DNA of 64,000 bases from Geobacillus genomosp. 3 (GCF_000445995.2 NC_022080.4:2328001-2392000); one strand, 5' to 3'; shown: positions 1 through 9,410, counted from the stretch's first letter. The notes: generated by a model not told the origin, from the letters alone. Translations and numbers: made by a program.

Positions 1-163
1 AGGCAAGCCGGAGCACCGGCCCGAGCATCACGAGCAGCAGCATAAGTCCAATGGCCATTTTTACATATTTTTGCATCGTCCCGGACGGCAGCAAAAAGTC
101 GATGATGATGGCAAACAACAAAAACAAAATGATGTTCGTAACCCACTCAATGACAAACTGCAT
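1..163 (-). CDS. spoIIIAF: Stage III sporulation protein AF (N-terminal part, cut by window edge)
   Basis: The first 54 codons of the gene after spoIIIAE are present and the rest lies outside the window. The visible part starts MQFVIEWVTNII and contains two hydrophobic helices (about residues 8-24 and 35-52), as in SpoIIIAF, an inner-forespore/mother-cell channel component of the SpoIIIA-SpoIIQ complex. It begins 10 bp after the spoIIIAE stop codon, so it is the sixth gene of the same transcript. Identity rests on position and topology. Confidence 0.85.
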   Translation of the reverse strand, partial: MQFVIEWVTNIILFLLFAIIIDFLLPSGTMQKYVKMAIGLMLLLVMLGPVLRLA

Positions 164-173
164 ACCGTTCCCC

Positions 174-1337
174 CTAGCGGACCATCATCGTAATGTTCCC
201 AGCCATAACCATGACGGTGAGGCTGAGGAAAAACATGAGTGAAACGATCAAAAGCGCCGCCAACACATAGGCGATGCTTTTGCTGATGATATTGAGGCAG
301 GAAAGCACCGGACCCCCGCCGAGCGGCTGCAATAAGGCGGCCGATAGCTTGTAGATGATGACGATGGCGAAAATTTTCACCGCCGGAAAGAGGGCGATCA
401 TTAATAAAACGGCAACCCCGACCAATCCGACGGCGTTTTTCAGCAACATGGAAGCGGCGACCACTGTATCGGCGGCATCGGTAAACAGTTTGCCGACGAC
501 CGGGATGAAATTGCCGGTGACAAATTTCGCCGCCCGCAATGTGACGCCATCCGCCACTGCTGCCGTCGTGCCGCGCACTGACATGACGCCAAGAAAAACC
601 GTCAAAATGATGCCAAGCAAACCGAGGGCGACTTTGTTCAACAAATCAGCAAGCTGCGTTGCCTTATACCGGTCGCTGAGCGTACTGACAACGGAAAGCA
701 GCGCTGCCAGCAACAAAAGAGGCAATGTGACATATTCAACGACCGTGCCGGTTGTGTTCATTAAAAACAAAATGATCGGGTGAAAAAACGCCGCCGATAC
801 GACCCCGCCGGAAGACGCAAGCAGCGCGAGCAAAAGGGGAATGAGGGCGATGATGAAATGGCTCATCGTCTGCACCGCCTCAAGTGCATAGCCGGCTGCG
901 AGGCGGAAGCTGTTTAAGGCGATCAACAACAACACCATATAGACGACCGCGTGGGCGATTTTGCTGACTTCCTGTTGGGCGAACGCATTTTGCAACGACT
1001 GCAGCACGGTGCTGAATACAGCAAGCAAAATGAGCGTCCCAAGCAGCTTGCCGTTGATTTGCAGCTCATAAAATAAATAACGGGCGAGCGCTTTCAGCCA
1101 TTCGACCGGCGACCATTGCTTATCACCGCTTAAAAAATCAGTGAGCGGCCCTTTTTCGCTTTCCGGCAAAAAACCGCCGTACTCGTTTACGATCGTCTCC
1201 CAATAGCGGCGGATGTCGCTGACATCCAAATGAGCAAGCTGTTCGCTGACGGATGGCTCCTGGCCTGCAGCTTGTACGACCAACGGGCAAAAAGAGAGAA
1301 AAAGCAACCCGGCAATGAGGAACGCTGTCCGTTTCAA
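174..1337 (-). CDS. spoIIIAE: Stage III sporulation protein AE
   Basis: This 387-residue protein is a polytopic membrane component of the SpoIIIA channel, which lets the mother cell feed the engulfed forespore and keep sigma-G active. An N-terminal signal-like hydrophobic stretch (residues 5-23) is followed by a hydrophilic region to about 95 and then several membrane segments to the C terminus, the layout of the SpoIIIAE family. It lies 12 bp after spoIIIAD and 10 bp before spoIIIAF. Length is close to that of the Bacillus protein. Confidence 0.95.
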   Translation of the reverse strand: MKRTAFLIAGLLFLSFCPLVVQAAGQEPSVSEQLAHLDVSDIRRYWETIVNEYGGFLPESEKGPLTDFLSGDKQWSPVEWLKALARYLFYELQINGKLLGTLILLAVFSTVLQSLQNAFAQQEVSKIAHAVVYMVLLLIALNSFRLAAGYALEAVQTMSHFIIALIPLLLALLASSGGVVSAAFFHPIILFLMNTTGTVVEYVTLPLLLLAALLSVVSTLSDRYKATQLADLLNKVALGLLGIILTVFLGVMSVRGTTAAVADGVTLRAAKFVTGNFIPVVGKLFTDAADTVVAASMLLKNAVGLVGVAVLLMIALFPAVKIFAIVIIYKLSAALLQPLGGGPVLSCLNIISKSIAYVLAALLIVSLMFFLSLTVMVMAGNITMMVR

Positions 1338-1349
1338 TTCGTTCCCTCC

Positions 1350-1745
1350 TTATCGCGCCGCCGGAATGAGGCTAATGACCGCTTCAATGATGGCAGTCAA
1401 AATCGGGACGGCGAGCGCCAAAATGACGATTTTGCCGCCGAGCTCAATTTTGGCGGCGATCGCCCCTTGGCCGGCGTCTTTGGAAATTTGCGCGGCAAAC
1501 TCGGCGATGTAAGCAATGCCGATAATTTTCAACATCGTTTCCAAGTACACCATTTGAATGTGGGCGCCTTCTGCCATTTCCCGCAGCATCAATAAAATTT
1601 CACTAATCTGGTCAACGAGCAGCAAAAAAATCGTGCAGCCGACAAAAACAGTCAATAAAAAGGCGAGGTTCGATTTTTGTTCTTGCAGCAGCACGACAAA
1701 AAACGTCGCCACCAACCCGAGGCCGACGATTTGCAAAATGTCCAT
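1350..1745 (-). CDS. spoIIIAD: Stage III sporulation protein AD
   Basis: A small membrane protein of 131 residues starting MDILQIVGLGL, with about four hydrophobic segments. SpoIIIAC and SpoIIIAD belong to one family, and this product resembles SpoIIIAC followed by a second similar unit. It is a membrane part of the mother-cell side of the feeding channel. Gaps of 12 bp on each side place it firmly inside the operon. Confidence 0.93.
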   Translation of the reverse strand: MDILQIVGLGLVATFFVVLLQEQKSNLAFLLTVFVGCTIFLLLVDQISEILLMLREMAEGAHIQMVYLETMLKIIGIAYIAEFAAQISKDAGQGAIAAKIELGGKIVILALAVPILTAIIEAVISLIPAAR

Positions 1746-1757
1746 GGCCTCTTCCCC

Positions 1758-1964
1758 CTACCCGCGGAACAAAAAAACGTCTTTAATTTTTTGGAACAAA
1801 TCGCTCACAATCGAGGCGACCATAAACAAAATGTAAATAAAGCCGAGCAGCGTCACCCACTGGGCGTATTCTTTCCTTCCCATCTGGTCGAGCACCGTAT
1901 GCAAAAATGCGATGACGATGCCGACGCCGGCAATTTTTAAAATGATATCGACATCGATGCCCAT
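1758..1964 (-). CDS. spoIIIAC: Stage III sporulation protein AC
   Basis: A 68-residue, two-helix membrane protein starting MGIDVDIILKIAG. Size and the hydrophobic N terminus with the GVGIVIAFLHTVLDQMG segment match SpoIIIAC. It sits 16 bp downstream of spoIIIAB. The family role is assembly of the SpoIIIA complex in the outer forespore membrane. Confidence 0.93.
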   Translation of the reverse strand: MGIDVDIILKIAGVGIVIAFLHTVLDQMGRKEYAQWVTLLGFIYILFMVASIVSDLFQKIKDVFLFRG

Positions 1965-1980
1965 TCGTCCTGCCTCCTGT

Positions 1981-2493
1981 CTACATGAGTAAAATAACGA
2001 GCAGCAACCCGGCCAACACGCCTAAACTTTTTGCCATTTTGGCATAGCGCGCTTGGTTATCGAGCGCTTCCGCCTCCTCCCGCTCTAAATGGGCGAGCGC
2101 CAAAGCGATTTGCTTTTGCTGGGTCAGCCGGTCATACTGGCCGAGCGTGGCGCCAAATTGTTTCATCACTTCCAATTCCCCTTGTTTCAACGCCGTTTTT
2201 CCCCATAAAGCTTGCAAGCTTTTTTCCCATGCCTCAGCCACGCTCGTCTCTTCAGTGCGCAGCGCCGAGGCGAACCGAAAAAACAGCTCACACACCGGAG
2301 CAGCCGTTTGCCGGGCGATATAAGCAGACGCTTCAGCGAGCGGCGTATGTCCGTACATCACTTCCGCTTCAAGCGCCCTGAGCGCCGCTTTTAGCTGGCG
2401 AAGCTGGCGCGGACGCTCATACAAAGTGCGGGCCGCAGTGAATCCCATCCATGTCGAGGCGGCGAGAATCAATAAGGCGCCCAACCATTTCAT
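1981..2493 (-). CDS. spoIIIAB: Stage III sporulation protein AB
   Basis: This 170-residue protein has one N-terminal membrane anchor (residues 1-20), a helical soluble domain and a C-terminal hydrophobic tail, the SpoIIIAB layout. The soluble part has a fold related to the GspF family of secretion platform proteins, which supports the view of SpoIIIA as a secretion-like machine. Its start overlaps the spoIIIAA stop by 4 bp, suggesting translational coupling. Confidence 0.94.
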   Translation of the reverse strand: MKWLGALLILAASTWMGFTAARTLYERPRQLRQLKAALRALEAEVMYGHTPLAEASAYIARQTAAPVCELFFRFASALRTEETSVAEAWEKSLQALWGKTALKQGELEVMKQFGATLGQYDRLTQQKQIALALAHLEREEAEALDNQARYAKMAKSLGVLAGLLLVILLM

Positions 2494-3407
2494 CGGCTCG
2501 CCACCGCCCGTTCATACAGCACCGTCCCGCTAGCGTCAACGATGCGCCGGATCGAACCAGGGTGTGGAACGTTCGTCAGTTCAATAAACCGTTCAAACAC
2601 CCGTTGCTCCATGACCGGGCGCAATGTCGGCCGCTGCCAAACGTCTTGGATGGTGCGACCGTGCACGGTCGTCCATATCGAGACGCCGGCATTCGCGGCT
2701 TCCAACACCGCCTCGCTATCTTCCTCACGCCCGATTTCATCGACGATGATGACATCCGGGCTCATCGAGCGGATCATCATCATCATCCCTTCTGCTTTCG
2801 GACAAGCGTCTAATACATCAAGGCGCGGGCCGAACGAAAATTGCGGAATGCCTTTGACGCAGCCGGCAATTTCTGACCGTTCGTCAACGATCGCCACCTT
2901 TTGCGCCGGGATGCGCCCGGTTCCGCTGCTGATAAGGCGCGCCGCGTCGCGCAGCAGCGTCGTTTTGCCGGTCTGCGGCGAACCGATGATCATCGCATGA
3001 CGCCAACGCCCGTCGTGGACATACGGGATCAGTGGATCGGCAATGCCGAGTTGCTCTTTGGCAATCCGAATGTTAAAGGAGGCGACGTCGCGGATTGCTT
3101 TCACTTTGCCCCCTTCCGTAATGACTTTGCCGGCGAGCCCGACGCGGTGCCCGCCTTCAATCGTCATAAATCCGCGCTTCAGCTCTTCTTCGACGGCATA
3201 AATCGAATAATGGCTTAATTTGTTGAGCAAGTACATGCCATCCTCTTTTGTCGCTTCATATGGCAACAAGCGGGCCTTCCCGTCGGCGATCACCTCAAGC
3301 GGCCGGGAAATGCGGATGCGGATTTCCTCGATGTTGCGGCCCCAGGAAGGCAACTGCTGCAACACGGCAGCGATCGTTTTCGGCAAAATTCCCCATACCG
3401 CTTCCAT
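2490..3407 (-). CDS. spoIIIAA: Stage III sporulation protein AA, AAA+ ATPase
   Basis: First gene of the spoIIIA operon and the ATPase of the channel, related to type II/IV secretion ATPases. The Walker A motif GSPQTGKTT is at about residues 142-150 and a Walker B motif (VIIVDEIG) at about 219-226. The 305-residue length is normal for the family. The start is supported by a strong Shine-Dalgarno (AAGGAGG) just upstream. A sigma-E promoter lies 30-60 bp further upstream. Confidence 0.96.
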   Translation of the reverse strand: MEAVWGILPKTIAAVLQQLPSWGRNIEEIRIRISRPLEVIADGKARLLPYEATKEDGMYLLNKLSHYSIYAVEEELKRGFMTIEGGHRVGLAGKVITEGGKVKAIRDVASFNIRIAKEQLGIADPLIPYVHDGRWRHAMIIGSPQTGKTTLLRDAARLISSGTGRIPAQKVAIVDERSEIAGCVKGIPQFSFGPRLDVLDACPKAEGMMMMIRSMSPDVIIVDEIGREEDSEAVLEAANAGVSIWTTVHGRTIQDVWQRPTLRPVMEQRVFERFIELTNVPHPGSIRRIVDASGTVLYERAVASR

Positions 3408-3438
3408 GGCCCTCCTCCTTTTCTCGTGGACTAGTTCA

Positions 3439-3468
3439 TATGTATGGGTGAAATATGCCGTTTATTCC
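3439..3468 (-). promoter_or_regulatory. Sigma-E promoter of the spoIIIA operon
   Basis: Read on the minus strand, GGAATAAA (3461-3468) is separated by 14 bp from CATACATA (3439-3446). This fits the mother-cell sigma-E consensus (kmATAww, 14-bp spacer, CATACAnT). It begins right after the yqhV stop codon and ends about 30 bp before the spoIIIAA start. The spoIIIA operon is a known sigma-E target in Bacillus. Confidence 0.8.
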
Positions 3469-3750
3469 TTACTTGTAGATGGCAAACAAAATGAGTGCCA
3501 CTCCGAGCGCGACGAGCCCCAACCGGGAAAATGAAAGCTCGTCCGCCAGCGAAAGCAGCCCGATCGTCATCGTCACAATCATCACAGTCGGGCCGACGAC
3601 GGCAAGTGCAGCGTTAATGGCGAGCGCTTTTTTGACGTCGTTAAACGCCAGCATCAACAGCGCCGCACTGAGCTCAACGAGCGCCGACAACATCCGCATC
3701 CCGGCCATCGCCAAGACGGACGGATCGATCGATCGCAGCCAATGCTTCAT
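3469..3750 (-). CDS. yqhV: YqhV family membrane protein
   Basis: A 93-residue protein with three hydrophobic segments, matching the DUF2619 protein YqhV by size, sequence style and position between efp and spoIIIAA. The start has a good ribosome binding site (AGGAGG, 6 bp upstream). Function is unknown. It is separated from efp by a terminator, so it probably has its own promoter, which I could not assign. Confidence 0.85.
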   Translation of the reverse strand: MKHWLRSIDPSVLAMAGMRMLSALVELSAALLMLAFNDVKKALAINAALAVVGPTVMIVTMTIGLLSLADELSFSRLGLVALGVALILFAIYK

Positions 3751-3876
3751 ATGTTCCTCCTATTAAAAATGGGATTGATTAGTACAAACGTATGCGGGAA
3801 CAAGCCGTTTCAGAAGAAGTTTTTGCCGGTGAAAACGGAGATGGGCAGCGAAGCCATCCAGATCTTATTTGCGCAT

Positions 3877-3920
3877 AAAAAAACAGCACCAACCCGGAAA
3901 ATTCCGGAGCAGTGCTGTCT
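3877..3920 (-). terminator. Terminator of efp
   Basis: An inverted repeat (outer arms ACAGCAC/GTGCTGT, inner arms CCGGAA/TTCCGG) is followed on the minus strand by seven T. It lies just downstream of the efp stop codon. Confidence 0.9.
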
Positions 3921-3932
3921 GTTTCGAGCCGC

Positions 3933-4490
3933 TTACGCCCGTGACACGTACGTGCCGTCAGCGGTATTAATGATGAGCGTGTCGCCTTCGTTGACGAAAA
4001 ATGGCACTTGAACGACAAGGCCGGTTTCGAGTTTGGCCGGTTTCGAGCCGCCGGAAGCGGTGTCGCCTTTGATGCCCGGCTCGGTTTCGACGACCTTCAG
4101 CTCAACGGTGTTCGGCAGCTCGATACCGATCGTTTCCCCATGGTACATCATGATGAACACTTCCATGTTTTCTTTCAAAAACTTGAGTTCGTGTTCGATT
4201 TGTTTTGCCGGCAGTTCGATTTGCTCGTATGTTTCCATATCCATAAAGACGTGCTGATCGCCGTTGGCGTACAAATATTGCATTTTGCGCGTATCAATTT
4301 GCGCCCGGTTTACTTTTTCGCCGGCGCGAAACGTCCGCTCTTGAATGGCGCCGGTGCGCAAATTGCGCAGTTTTGAACGGACGAACGCCGCGCCCTTGCC
4401 TGGTTTGACGTGTTGAAACTCAAGGACGCGCCAAATCTCGCCGTCGACCTCGATGGTAAGCCCTGTGCGAAAATCGTTGACTGAAATCAT
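3933..4490 (-). CDS. efp: Translation elongation factor P
   Basis: EF-P relieves ribosome stalling at polyproline stretches. The 185-residue product starts [10 protein letters not shown] and has the three beta-barrel domains of the family. The tip loop [10 protein letters not shown] carries Lys32, the residue that is modified in many bacteria. I chose the ATG at 4490 because AGGAGG lies 9 bp upstream and the sequence matches other EF-Ps from this point. It is 28 bp downstream of yqhT and likely in one operon with it. Confidence 0.97.
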   Translation of the reverse strand: MISVNDFRTGLTIEVDGEIWRVLEFQHVKPGKGAAFVRSKLRNLRTGAIQERTFRAGEKVNRAQIDTRKMQYLYANGDQHVFMDMETYEQIELPAKQIEHELKFLKENMEVFIMMYHGETIGIELPNTVELKVVETEPGIKGDTASGGSKPAKLETGLVVQVPFFVNEGDTLIINTADGTYVSRA

Positions 4491-4518
4491 TGACCGAAAT
4501 TCCTCCTCACGCAATCCG

Positions 4519-5580
4519 TTATAAAATGATCAGTTCTTTCGGCGAATGAGTGAGCGCTTCGTTCCCATCAGCGGTAATGACTGCATCATCCTCAATGCGA
4601 ACCCCGCCGAGCCCCGGGATGTAAATGCCCGGCTCAACCGTGACAACCATGCCCGGCTCAAGCACCGCGTCGGAGCGGAACGAAAGCGTCGGCCCTTCGT
4701 GAATTTCAAGGCCAATGCCGTGGCCGGTCGAGTGTCCGAAATAATCGCCGTACCCTTGTTCGCGAATGTAATCGCGCGTTAACGCATCCGCCTCCTTGCC
4801 GGTCATGCCCGCTTTCAGCCCACTCAAGCCGCGCCGCTGCGCCTCAAGGACGATTTCATAAATCGTTTTCAGTTCAGCGCTGATGCCGCCGACGGCCACC
4901 GTCCTTGTCAGATCGGAGCAATACCCTTTGTAGTAGGCCCCGAAATCGAGCGTGACAAACTCGCCGCGCTCAATCGTTTTGTCAGACGCCACCCCATGCG
5001 GCAGCGCCGAACGGTAGCCGGACGCGACGATCGTATCGAAGGAAGAAGAAGACGCTCCTTGCTTGCGCATAAAAAACTCGAGCTCATTCGCCACTTCCAT
5101 TTCTTTGACACCCGGACGAATGAACGACAAAATATGAGCAAATGCCGCATCGGCAATTTCCGCCGCTTCCTTTAATATCTTAATCTCTGCTTCCGACTTA
5201 ATCAAGCGCAACTTTTCCACCATAGAAGACGTCGGCACAAGCTCAGCACCGATCGCTTCCTCATACGCTTTGTATGCCGCATATGTGACATGCTCCTGCT
5301 CGAAGCCAAGTTTTGCAACGCCGAGCCGCTTTACTTGCCTCGCAATTTCTTCGACGATCGGCCCGCTATGTTGCACAATCTCAAAGCCTTCGACTTGTTT
5401 GGAAGCTTGCTCGACATAGCGGAAGTCCGTAATAAACACCGCTCCTTGGCGGCTGACAAGCGCGACGCCGGCCGTGCCGGTGAATCCGGTGATGTAGCGG
5501 CGGTTGTAGCCGTTGGTTACTAAAAGCCCGTCAATATGCCTCTCCTCAAGAAGCGTCCGAAGTTTTTCCAACTTTTCCAT
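4519..5580 (-). CDS. yqhT: Xaa-Pro aminopeptidase/dipeptidase, M24B family
   Basis: A 353-residue metallopeptidase of the pita-bread fold that removes residues next to proline. The five metal ligands are visible at Asp212, Asp223, His287, Glu316 and Glu330, following an N-terminal creatinase-like domain. The frame stays open upstream, but the ATG at 5580 has GAGGAG 7 bp before it, and starting there gives the usual family length; the ATG at 5586 is too close to that site. It is probably cotranscribed with efp. Confidence 0.95.
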   Translation of the reverse strand: MEKLEKLRTLLEERHIDGLLVTNGYNRRYITGFTGTAGVALVSRQGAVFITDFRYVEQASKQVEGFEIVQHSGPIVEEIARQVKRLGVAKLGFEQEHVTYAAYKAYEEAIGAELVPTSSMVEKLRLIKSEAEIKILKEAAEIADAAFAHILSFIRPGVKEMEVANELEFFMRKQGASSSSFDTIVASGYRSALPHGVASDKTIERGEFVTLDFGAYYKGYCSDLTRTVAVGGISAELKTIYEIVLEAQRRGLSGLKAGMTGKEADALTRDYIREQGYGDYFGHSTGHGIGLEIHEGPTLSFRSDAVLEPGMVVTVEPGIYIPGLGGVRIEDDAVITADGNEALTHSPKELIIL

Positions 5581-5818
5581 GCTCATTCTCCTCTTCCCGT
5601 GAATTTGACTGCTCCCCACCAGCCGGCAATGGAGTGGGAGTGTCTCGGCCATGATCATGCTGAAGGCGGCACCGTGCGCCGGTTTGGCACGGCCGCTTGC
5701 CATCAGCCGTAATGCCGAACCGCGCGAAAACCTTCTTTATTTTACCATAAAGGGAAGGTTCCCGCTATACACTGGTTTGGCGAAGCAAGGCTCATCTCGA
5801 CCGAACAAGAAGCGCTTG
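5581..5818. other. Intergenic region where yqhS/aroQ sits in Bacillus subtilis
   Basis: This 238-bp stretch holds no convincing gene. An imperfect hairpin at about 5731-5762 (arms AACCTTC/GAAGGTT, then TTTTC on the minus strand) may terminate yqhR. Sequence resembling a promoter -10 element (TAAAAT, minus strand) overlaps the same spot. I see no trace of a 3-dehydroquinate dehydratase gene. Confidence 0.5.
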
Positions 5819-6349
5819 TCAACTTCCTTCCTTCGCCGCCTCTTTTCCAGCGCTTGGCGACGGCCGATTCATTTCCTGCGTCTCAAAGGAAATCGAATAG
5901 CCGACAAACACGCCGTATAAAATGTACAAGCAAAGCGTCGTAATGACGGTATTCGGTTCTAAATCAGCGACCGGCCGGACGTTTGGAAACAACGGATTGA
6001 ACAAATAAAAGACAACAGCCCAGAGCGCGGCGCCGTATAAAATTCCTGCCCACATGCCGCGAATTTTCCGCAGCAACGCATAGTAAAGAAGCGCGGCCGC
6101 AATGGAAATAATACCGATCAATGCGATGGCCGCATAGTTGCCGGCCCTCCCGTATTTCCAATCGCCGGCCACCCAAGGAGTCAAAATCATGTTTGGACTG
6201 ATTTCGCTAAAGTTGAAAAAGTAGGCCAAATAGCCGATTAAGCTCCAAAACACCCCGCCGACCAACCCGATTATGACCGTTTTTTGCAGAAGCGTCATGG
6301 GCCGCTCTGTTTGTTCCTGCTCGAGCTTTCCTTTTTGTTCCGCCATCAT
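5819..6349 (-). CDS. yqhR: YqhR family membrane protein
   Basis: A 176-residue protein with a charged N terminus and four hydrophobic segments (about 25-47, 68-88, 93-112 and 130-155), matching YqhR, a conserved membrane protein of unknown function. AAGGAGGT is 5 bp upstream of the first ATG. It is divergent from yqhQ, with about 185 bp between the two starts. Confidence 0.85.
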   Translation of the reverse strand: MMAEQKGKLEQEQTERPMTLLQKTVIIGLVGGVFWSLIGYLAYFFNFSEISPNMILTPWVAGDWKYGRAGNYAAIALIGIISIAAALLYYALLRKIRGMWAGILYGAALWAVVFYLFNPLFPNVRPVADLEPNTVITTLCLYILYGVFVGYSISFETQEMNRPSPSAGKEAAKEGS

Positions 6350-6534
6350 GCTGCACCTCCTTGTCCGTTAGTATGACCTACAGCCCTTTGCTCCATGAAT
6401 CAAGCGAAAAAATGATCGTCCCCGTGTAAATAATGGATTTTTTGGAAATCATAACAGTAACATCAACCTAGAGGTTTCCGAATGTTTCTTGTAGAATAAA
6501 ATAATAAACATAAAAATAGGTTGGTGTTTGCTTG

Positions 6535-7467
6535 ATGAAACAAATGGATAAACCGTTATACGGCGGCCAGGCGGTCGTCGAAGGAGTCATGTTTGCCGGC
6601 AAAACACACTCTGTCACCGCTGTTCGCCGCAATGATGGAACGATTGAATACTTTTCCTTGCCGCGCCATGCCAATCCGACGCTGGCCGCCTTTAAGAAAA
6701 TTCCGTTTGTCCGCGGCGTCATCGCCATGATCGAAGCGAGCGCGAACGGGGCCAAACATTTGCAGTTTGCAAGCGAACGGTATGAGGTGACCCCAGGAGA
6801 AGAGCAGGCGGGTGAGGAAAGCAGCTCCAAACTGACGCTCATTCTCGGCGCCGCAGCCATCGGTGTGCTGTCGTTTTTGTTCGCCAAAACGATTTTTACA
6901 CTCGTTCCGGCGCTGCTCGCCGCTTCCTTCAAGCCGCTCGTCCCGGGAAAGACGGGGCAGATTTTGCTTGAAGGGGTTTTCAAGCTCACCCTGTTGCTTG
7001 GCTATATTTACTTTATTTCGTTAACGCCGCTTGTGAAGCGCGTTTTCCAATACCACGGGGCGGAACATAAAGTGATCAACGCCTATGAAGCGGGCTGGCC
7101 GCTCACTGTCGAGCACGTCCAGCGCGCCTCGCGTCTCCACTACCGGTGCGGCAGCAGCTTTATTTTATTTACCGTCGTCGTCGGCTTATTCCTTTATTTG
7201 TTCGTGCCGACCGATCCGCTTTGGCTGCGGATCGTGAACCGGCTCGCTTTAATTCCGGTCGTGCTTGGCGTTTCGTTTGAAGTATTGCAGTTTACAAATA
7301 AATTGAGGGATGTTCCACTGCTGCGCTGGCTCGGCTACCCCGGGCTATGGCTTCAGCGGCTGACGACAAAAGAACCGGACAATGAACAAGTGGAAGTGGC
7401 CATCGCCTCGTTTCAGCGCCTTCTCCGCTTGGAAGCGGAAGCCGAAGCGAAAAAAGTCGTGCAGTAA
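6535..7467 (+). CDS. yqhQ: YqhQ, DUF1385 membrane protein
   Basis: A 310-residue protein with the DUF1385 signatures GGQAVVEGVMF near the N terminus and YHGAEHKVINAYE near residue 175. It has about four membrane segments. The biochemical role is unknown. The ATG at 6535 is preferred over the adjacent TTG at 6532, although neither has a strong ribosome binding site. It is followed after 22 bp by yqhP. Confidence 0.9.
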   Translation: MKQMDKPLYGGQAVVEGVMFAGKTHSVTAVRRNDGTIEYFSLPRHANPTLAAFKKIPFVRGVIAMIEASANGAKHLQFASERYEVTPGEEQAGEESSSKLTLILGAAAIGVLSFLFAKTIFTLVPALLAASFKPLVPGKTGQILLEGVFKLTLLLGYIYFISLTPLVKRVFQYHGAEHKVINAYEAGWPLTVEHVQRASRLHYRCGSSFILFTVVVGLFLYLFVPTDPLWLRIVNRLALIPVVLGVSFEVLQFTNKLRDVPLLRWLGYPGLWLQRLTTKEPDNEQVEVAIASFQRLLRLEAEAEAKKVVQ

Positions 7468-7489
7468 TTGATTAAAGGGGGTGGATTCA

Positions 7490-7846
7490 TTGCGGCGCAG
7501 GGCCATTCACCCGCTCGTCGGGCTTATAATCTTGCTTGGAACGCTGGGCATTGTCTATACCCTTTTTGCCCATCCGACGGTGCTGTTTCGCCAGCTGTTG
7601 TTTGTCGCGCTGTTTGCAGCCGCGATTTATCTGTTTTACCGTTTCGTGTACCAACGCCGCACCAATAAAGAGCGGTTGTCATATTTAAAAGCGGTGCGGC
7701 AGTCGAAAAAGCTCCATCCCCGTTCCGGGCGCAAACAGCCAAAGCCGGCGAAACTGAAACGGCCGCTGAAAAAGCGAACAGCAACTCCGCATTTAACTGT
7801 AATCGATGGGAAAAAAAGCAAAAAAAAGAATCGGGCTTCGTTTTAG
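7490..7846 (+). CDS. yqhP: YqhP-like (SA1362 family) membrane protein
   Basis: A small protein of about 118 residues with two hydrophobic helices (near 9-27 and 32-50) and a very basic C-terminal half rich in Lys, Arg and Pro. The best start is TTG at 7490, because AAAGGGGGT lies about 7 bp upstream; GTG at 7481 overlaps that site. It fits the conserved YqhP/SA1362 membrane protein found after yqhQ. Function is unknown. Confidence 0.75.
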   Translation: MRRRAIHPLVGLIILLGTLGIVYTLFAHPTVLFRQLLFVALFAAAIYLFYRFVYQRRTNKERLSYLKAVRQSKKLHPRSGRKQPKPAKLKRPLKKRTATPHLTVIDGKKSKKKNRASF

Positions 7847-7861
7847 CTTGATTCTTTTTTT
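7820..7861 (+). terminator. Terminator of yqhQ-yqhP
   Basis: AAAAAAAGAATC and GATTCTTTTTTT form a stem around a 17-nt loop, ending in a run of T. It overlaps the last codons of yqhP. Confidence 0.7.
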
Positions 7862-7937
7862 GTTTGCCTTCGCCATCCGTGACAGGAAGGCGGCATTCCC
7901 CACGCGCCATTATTCACCTGTTCCTCAAAGCGGCCGT

Positions 7938-8822
7938 CTAGTATGCCCATTGCCGCAAAAACTGCCGCGCCCGCTCACGTCCATACTCAATCAAGTGCCG
8001 GCGCGCTTCCGGGTCGATGGAAAAGTCGGTCGAAAGGACATTTTCCACCGGCAAAAAGATGATATTTTTTTCATGGCGACGCGAAATATAGCGGGCGTCA
8101 TGCGCCTCTTTCATCGTTGCGAACAACGCTTCATACAAATCAAGCGCGTTGGAAATGCGCCGTTTCGGTTGCTCGCCCGGCTTTGCGCTCAGTTGGACGC
8201 CGAGTACCGGCCGTTTTTTCGCTTCCTTTTCTTCATCAAAGAGAAAAAGGGGAAAGTTGCTGAGCACTCCGCCGTCAACGATGAGAGAGATGCCGCCCCG
8301 CCCGCGGAGGCGAACCGGCTCGAAAAAGTATGGGATGCTCGTGCTCATCCGCACCGCCTTGGCGACCGAAAATGAGTCAGGGTCGAGTCCGTAGGTGCGC
8401 AAGTCGTCCGGCAGCACCACGATGCGCCCGTTCGTCACATCGGAAGCAACGATATACAAACTCCCGGGTGGTATGTCCCGAAACGTCCGCACCCCGCGAG
8501 CGGCGAGTGCCGATTCAATCCACTGTTCAAACACCTTTCCTTTGTAAACGCCGAGGTGCCAATAAAGACGCACCCATTTCCAAACAGGAAACGGAATCCA
8601 CGACGCCCGCTCATCCAAAAATCGCTCCATCTCGAGCTCCTCGAGCAACCGCGTCATCTCGCGGGCGCTGTATCCAGCCGCCAACAGCGCAGCGAGCAGC
8701 GCCCCCGCACTCGTTCCGGCGAGCCGCTTCCAGCGCAGCCCTTTTTCCTCAATGGCTTCGTATGCTCCAAGCAACGCAAACCCTTTCACTCCGCCACCGG
8801 AAAAGACGATGTCAATGTCCAC
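7938..8822 (-). CDS. yqhO: Patatin-like phospholipase family protein
   Basis: A 294-residue patatin-fold acyl hydrolase. The oxyanion motif GGGVKG is near residue 9, the nucleophile elbow GTSAG near residue 37, and the catalytic Asp in DGG near residue 190. Such proteins cleave acyl chains from lipids; the substrate here is unknown. The start is GTG at 8822, with AAGGAGAG 7 bp upstream. The frame is open further upstream without a site. The gene lies downstream of mntR. Confidence 0.88.
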   Translation of the reverse strand: MDIDIVFSGGGVKGFALLGAYEAIEEKGLRWKRLAGTSAGALLAALLAAGYSAREMTRLLEELEMERFLDERASWIPFPVWKWVRLYWHLGVYKGKVFEQWIESALAARGVRTFRDIPPGSLYIVASDVTNGRIVVLPDDLRTYGLDPDSFSVAKAVRMSTSIPYFFEPVRLRGRGGISLIVDGGVLSNFPLFLFDEEKEAKKRPVLGVQLSAKPGEQPKRRISNALDLYEALFATMKEAHDARYISRRHEKNIIFLPVENVLSTDFSIDPEARRHLIEYGRERARQFLRQWAY

Positions 8823-8984
8823 CGTTGCCTCTCCTTTCTCGCCGTTTATACATATGTAAGAGAAAGAAAAGGCGTTTAGTACGGAAAAGTTCCATGGGCA
8901 ACGTTTTGCCCTCCACCCGGCATGAAAATGGCTCCACAAAGCGCGGGCATTTTCGCGAAAAACAAAAAAAGAGCAAGCAGTCGC

Positions 8985-9410
8985 TTACTCCCCTTGTTCA
9001 TTGCGTTTTTGGACATCGCGCAACGCCTCCAGGCGGCGGCCGTCCTCCTGAAAATATTGGACCAAGTCGCCGATCCGGTCGATGGCGTTCCAGCTCAAAT
9101 GATGTTCAATTCCTTCAACGTCACGATAAATGTTTTCTTCATTGACACCGATTAAGCGAAGAAACTGTTCAAGCAGCTCATGACGGTACACAAGCCGCTG
9201 ACCGATTTTTCTTCCTTTCGGCGTCAACACAAGACCGCGGTATTTCTCGTACACTAAATATTCATCTTTATCGAGCTTTTGCACCATTTTCGTCACCGAA
9301 GAAGGGTGAACGGACAACGCTTCCGCGATATCGGAGACGCGGGCGTAGCCTTTTTCTTCGATCAAAATGTAAATTTGCTCAATGTAATCTTCCATGCTCG
9401 GTGTCGGCAA
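8985..9410 (-). CDS. mntR: Manganese-dependent transcriptional regulator MntR
   Basis: A 141-residue DtxR-family repressor of manganese uptake genes. All six metal ligands known for Bacillus MntR are present: Asp8, Glu11, His77, Glu99, Glu102 and His103. The winged helix (residues 20-65) includes the recognition helix [13 protein letters not shown]. The start is TTG at 9410, giving [19 protein letters not shown] lies about 8 bp upstream. No manganese transporter is in the window. Confidence 0.95.
   Translation of the reverse strand: MPTPSMEDYIEQIYILIEEKGYARVSDIAEALSVHPSSVTKMVQKLDKDEYLVYEKYRGLVLTPKGRKIGQRLVYRHELLEQFLRLIGVNEENIYRDVEGIEHHLSWNAIDRIGDLVQYFQEDGRRLEALRDVQKRNEQGE

Noticed and set aside
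8330..9145. Open frame of about 271 codons on the plus strand opposite yqhO and the end of mntR
   Set aside because: Composition is Arg/Ser/Pro-rich with no recognisable domain. It runs through two real genes and their spacer.
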